Part shown: positions 61,133 to 64,000 of the stretch, piece after piece
Position numbering within the stretch: position 1 is the first letter of the stretch
Layout: every line of letters begins with the position of its first letter
From: JBAXXL01 sp038206725
Lineage (GTDB): Bacteria; Bacteroidota; Ignavibacteria; Kapaibacteriales; UBA2268
Assembly: GCA_038206725.1 (NCBI GenBank)
Contig: JBBRAO010000011.1
Location: forward strand, 1-64,000
DNA length: 64,000 nt
Reading direction: 5' to 3'
The notes under the pieces: model-generated
The model's input: the letters and a program-made list of their open reading frames with translations, nothing else
Database searches by the model: none
What the model was told of the DNA's origin: nothing
Position numbers and translations under genes: made by a program

Positions 61133-62773
61133 TTACATCTTATTCGGGGCTTTGATACCAAGTATCGCCAAGCCGTTTTTCAAAACTGTTTTTACTGCAA
61201 AAGTTAGCAGTATTCTAGCATTCATTATATTTTGTTCTTGACCTAAAACCCTACATTCGTGGTAGAATATGTGAAACGCCGCGGCGGCATCTCGTAAATA
61301 TTCAGCTACAATTTGAGGTTCACGTTTTTCACAAGCCAATAGTACTATTTCAGGGAAACGCATTAACGTTTTTATCATATTGATTTCTTCAACACCGCTA
61401 AGCACTGTTAAATCGCTTTTCAATATTGTTTTTATATCTATTTCTGATTTCTCTATTACACTATAACATCTTGCGTGTGCATATTGAAGATAAAATACCG
61501 GATTTTTATCGCTTTGCTGACGTGCTATATCTAAATCAAATTCCAAATGTGTTGATATCTGTCTCATTAATAGGAAGAATCTTACAACATCCTCACCCAC
61601 TTCATCAAGCAAATCATCCAAGGTATAACTTTTTCCTGTACGTTTGGACATCTTTACCTGTTGACCATTTTCTGTCAAGGTTACAAATTGATGAATAAGA
61701 ACGTTTATACGCTCAGTGTCGTAACCCAATGCTTTTAAAGTGGCAATTACATCCGGAACTGTAGCTATATGGTCCGCTCCAAATACATCAACAATTTCAT
61801 CGAAGCCACGTTCGAATTTCTCTTTATGGTAAGCAATATCCGGTAAACGATAGGTAGCTTCTCCGGTTGATTTTACTATTACTCTATCGGATTCAAGTCC
61901 CATTTGACTTAGCTTGAGCCACTTTGCCCCTTCCGATTCGTAAACTAAATCCAATTTTTCAAGTTCTTTAATCAGATTTTCAATCTTGCCGTCGGAGTAT
62001 AGTGTGTCTTCATTGTAAAAGAAATCTTGTTTAATATGAAGTCTTTCCAGCGTTTTTGTGATTTTCGCAAAGCACCACTTTTCACCATATTTTCTGCACT
62101 TTAGCAAATCTTCTTCTTTACCAAATCGGATTGTGTCACCAACTTCGTTATGTAGTTCTTCTGCAATTTCTATAATGTATAGTCCGTGATACCCGTCTTC
62201 CGGAAAGATATAATTTTTATCTATGAACTTTTGCATATATCTGGCATAAATAGATTTTGCCAGATTATTCATTTGGTTACCGGCATTATTAAAGTAATAC
62301 TCGCGTGTAACCTCGGCGCCCAACCAACTATACAGATTTGCGACAGTATCACCAATGCAAGCGTTACGTCCGTGACCAAGGTGAAGCAGACCCGTTGGAT
62401 TAACGCTAACGTACTCTACATTGACTTTTTTACCTTGATACTTATCGGAGCGACCAAAATTGTCGGCATCTTCCAAAATCGTTTCTAAATTCTTTACAAA
62501 AATAGATTTGTGTAATTTAATATTAATAAATCCCGGTCCGGCTATGTCCAATTTATCTATAATTTGCGAGTCATATTCTATAACATCCAATATTTCTTCA
62601 GCAATTTTTCTTGGCGCTTTTTGCATAGCCTTTGCCATATTCATCGCACCGGTAAAGGCATAATCGCCGTGTTCCGGGTTCTTCGAATTCTCAAAAGCTA
62701 ATTTTATTTCAATCGGCGCGTTAATTTTCTTCAGCGCATTTTCAAATACTTCAGTTAAATACTTTTTTATCAT
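61133..62773 (-). CDS. argS: Arginyl-tRNA synthetase
   Basis: The 546-residue class I synthetase has the N-terminal additional domain (about 1-90), the HIGH-like motif HLGHGRNACIGDTVANL at about 137-153 preceded by VEYVSVNPTGLL, and the KMSKRTG motif. A DALR anticodon-binding domain closes it (YAHARCYSVIEKSEIDI onward). It charges tRNA-Arg with arginine. The gene starts 24 bp after the lipoprotein gene upstream and is closely linked to der downstream. Confidence 0.97.
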   Translation of the reverse strand: MIKKYLTEVFENALKKINAPIEIKLAFENSKNPEHGDYAFTGAMNMAKAMQKAPRKIAEEILDVIEYDSQIIDKLDIAGPGFINIKLHKSIFVKNLETILEDADNFGRSDKYQGKKVNVEYVSVNPTGLLHLGHGRNACIGDTVANLYSWLGAEVTREYYFNNAGNQMNNLAKSIYARYMQKFIDKNYIFPEDGYHGLYIIEIAEELHNEVGDTIRFGKEEDLLKCRKYGEKWCFAKITKTLERLHIKQDFFYNEDTLYSDGKIENLIKELEKLDLVYESEGAKWLKLSQMGLESDRVIVKSTGEATYRLPDIAYHKEKFERGFDEIVDVFGADHIATVPDVIATLKALGYDTERINVLIHQFVTLTENGQQVKMSKRTGKSYTLDDLLDEVGEDVVRFFLLMRQISTHLEFDLDIARQQSDKNPVFYLQYAHARCYSVIEKSEIDIKTILKSDLTVLSGVEEINMIKTLMRFPEIVLLACEKREPQIVAEYLRDAAAAFHIFYHECRVLGQEQNIMNARILLTFAVKTVLKNGLAILGIKAPNKM

Positions 62774-62797
62774 ATCTTTATTATTAATTATTATTTT

Positions 62798-63325
62798 TTA
62801 AGCTGATTGGTCATCCCAATACAATATCTTCCAAGGGTCGGTTGATGAAAAACGCCGCAATTTGAAAAAGGCGTTACCAAAAGCATAATCGTAAGCAGTC
62901 GGCGAGTAATATACGGTTAATGTAAACCGCCTATTTACGTTCATCATAAATGTATCGCCCTGCGAATACTCAACCTCTGACCATATATCGTTCCAAATAA
63001 GTTCAATTTTATACGCGTTTTGGAATAGTTTATTAGTTTTATTCATATCCATTTCTTTATTCCAAGATGATTTATCACCATTCTCGTAATCATAATATGT
63101 GAATATAAACTCTTTGTCCAACAAATTGCTGTAAACTAATGTATCTTTAAAATTATAAGCATAGCAAAAATTTGAAAATACTCCGGCAACAGTTTTTTGA
63201 TCCGATATAATTTGATCCGAAGACAAACCATCAGCCAATCTTGGCGCAAACGGGTTATCACAAGCAACAAAGAGCATTGCTATCAGTGGAATTAAAACTA
63301 TATACAGAATCTTTATTTTGTTCAT
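62798..63325 (-). CDS. Predicted lipoprotein of unknown function
   Basis: The 175-residue product has a type II signal peptide with a lipobox-like LFVAC, giving Cys22 followed by DNPFAPR. The rest (VAGVFSNFCYAYNFKDTLVYSNLLDKEFIFTYYDYENGD ... FTLTVYYSP ... WKILYWDD) looks like a small alpha+beta fold of NTF2-like shape, with many aromatics and a final W-x-I-x-Y-W-D-D strand. I do not recognise a specific family. It begins 4 bp after the stop of the T9SS protein gene upstream. Confidence 0.7.
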   Translation of the reverse strand: MNKIKILYIVLIPLIAMLFVACDNPFAPRLADGLSSDQIISDQKTVAGVFSNFCYAYNFKDTLVYSNLLDKEFIFTYYDYENGDKSSWNKEMDMNKTNKLFQNAYKIELIWNDIWSEVEYSQGDTFMMNVNRRFTLTVYYSPTAYDYAFGNAFFKLRRFSSTDPWKILYWDDQSA

Positions 63326-63329
63326 CGTA

Positions 63330-64000
63330 CTATCTTATCACTATCATTTTTTTAATCATCGTTTTTGTTGCCGTTCTTAACACGTAGTAGTAGGCTCCAT
63401 TGCTAAATTTTTCAAGATTGACGCTAATTTCATAATCTCCCGGTTTCTTGTTACCTTCATCTAAAACGCCAATCAACTTCCCGGTATATTCATATAATTC
63501 AATCGAATAATGTCCTTTTTCAATAAGATGGAATTTGATTTTGGTCATCTGATTGGCCGGATTTGGTTCATTTTGAGCCAAATATAAAATTCCGGTATTG
63601 CTTATGCCATCACCGCAAACGTTAATTAAATTGAATTCGCCATTGGTCTGCTGGATTGAAACATCTTTACCTAAAGATTTAACTTTTTCTATCACTAATG
63701 CGGTTTTATTAGTATCTGTAAGTAATGCAATCAGTTTCAGTCGATATACAACACTATCGGATTGTGGAAAAGGTGGTAATTTTTCCAAAATCAGGTACCT
63801 GGTATTTCCGCTTACGGAATCTTTAATACTCTTATCAAAATTGAATAAAAGTGACGCATTAAACGATATTGTAGTGTTATAACCAGAAACATCCGGCAGT
63901 TCTATATTTTCAGGAGAATATAGTTTTAGTGGAACATAGATGGTATCACCGGGTGCTCCCTTAACAAATGGTAAAGCGAATGCCGCTTCCGCATAAGTAC
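63330..64000 (-). CDS. C-terminal part of a large secreted T9SS protein (5' end outside window)
   Basis: The leftward frame is open from the window edge to the stop at 63330, so this is the last part of a longer gene; a TTG at 63788 is not a real start. The visible 223 residues begin with a segment like the cohesin-like section of the giant VWA proteins (AFALPFVKGAPGDTIYVPLKLYSPENIELPDVSGYNTTISFNASLLF). They end with a T9SS type A domain (LAQNEPNPANQMTKIKF ... YEYTGKLIG ... FSNGAYYYVLRT). It is probably a third member of the same family. Its N-terminal domains cannot be seen. Confidence 0.8.
   Translation of the reverse strand, partial: TYAEAAFALPFVKGAPGDTIYVPLKLYSPENIELPDVSGYNTTISFNASLLFNFDKSIKDSVSGNTRYLILEKLPPFPQSDSVVYRLKLIALLTDTNKTALVIEKVKSLGKDVSIQQTNGEFNLINVCGDGISNTGILYLAQNEPNPANQMTKIKFHLIEKGHYSIELYEYTGKLIGVLDEGNKKPGDYEISVNLEKFSNGAYYYVLRTATKTMIKKMIVIR

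Noticed and set aside
63330..63788. A separate 152-residue gene starting at a TTG
   Set aside because: The frame continues upstream without a stop to the window edge, so this is the end of a larger gene.

Overview
The window looks like chromosome of an A+T-rich, Gram-negative member of the Bacteroidota/Chlorobiota (FCB) group, plausibly close to Ignavibacteria or Candidatus Kapabacteria. The signs are: several long secreted proteins ending in type IX secretion (T9SS) type-A-like C-terminal domains; von Willebrand A proteins carrying many Ig-like repeats; a FISUMP domain; an SBBP-type beta-propeller repeat protein; and LPS genes (KdsA, an LpxR-like protein). The lineage is inferred from gene content only. 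Purine-rich Shine-Dalgarno sequences occur before several genes and settle several starts.

Layout. 1-3440: two leftward secreted proteins, one cut by the window edge and one a VWA-FISUMP protein. 3747-5398: SPOR-domain protein and tatC. 5395-10475: envelope polysaccharide genes (methyltransferase, O-antigen ligase/polymerase-like protein, GT-C-type membrane protein) around a D-3-phosphoglycerate dehydrogenase. 10560-14624: two T9SS cargo proteins (transglutaminase-like and beta-helix). 14658-17023: a compact leftward operon of fluoride channel CrcB, DUF190, ADP-ribosylglycohydrolase, a lipoprotein and a small membrane protein. 17327-19676: FabH-like and FabK-like enzymes. 20055-25311: PH-SHOCT protein, Gdx-type SMR exporter, DUF1003 protein, lone receiver, P-type cation ATPase and a MarR regulator with two matching palindromes. 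25588-28219: BrnT/BrnA-type toxin-antitoxin pair, then groES-groEL under a perfect CIRCE operator. 28305-30632: a gene-poor stretch, tRNA-Ser(GCT) and rho.

30981-35319 is a rightward housekeeping run (YjbR-like, LpxR-like, serine/threonine dehydratase-like, kdsA, exonuclease III, MazG-like). 35328-39221 is an accessory island: a decayed rhuM gene between 67-bp direct repeats, then an AlwI-like type II restriction-modification pair. 39483-47196 runs leftward: YceI plus a cytochrome b561-like partner, ettA, a VanX-like dipeptidase and a large SBBP protein. 47346-51954 runs rightward: dnaE and two membrane-associated hypotheticals. 51951-64000 runs leftward: two tandem giant VWA/Ig/T9SS paralogs, der, argS, a lipoprotein and the C-terminal part of a third secreted protein.

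The most unusual signal is that two unrelated accessory cassettes share one architecture. Each lies directly downstream of a cellular gene, and the 3' flank of that gene is repeated at the far end of the cassette: a 73-bp repeat around the BrnT/BrnA-like pair after groEL, and a 67-bp repeat around the rhuM remnant after the MazG-like gene. Other notable points are the paired MarR palindromes, the b561-like/YceI pair, and an unexplained terminator downstream of tRNA-Ser. Coordinates of sites and repeats were read by eye; family assignments rest on recognised motifs, not on database searches.
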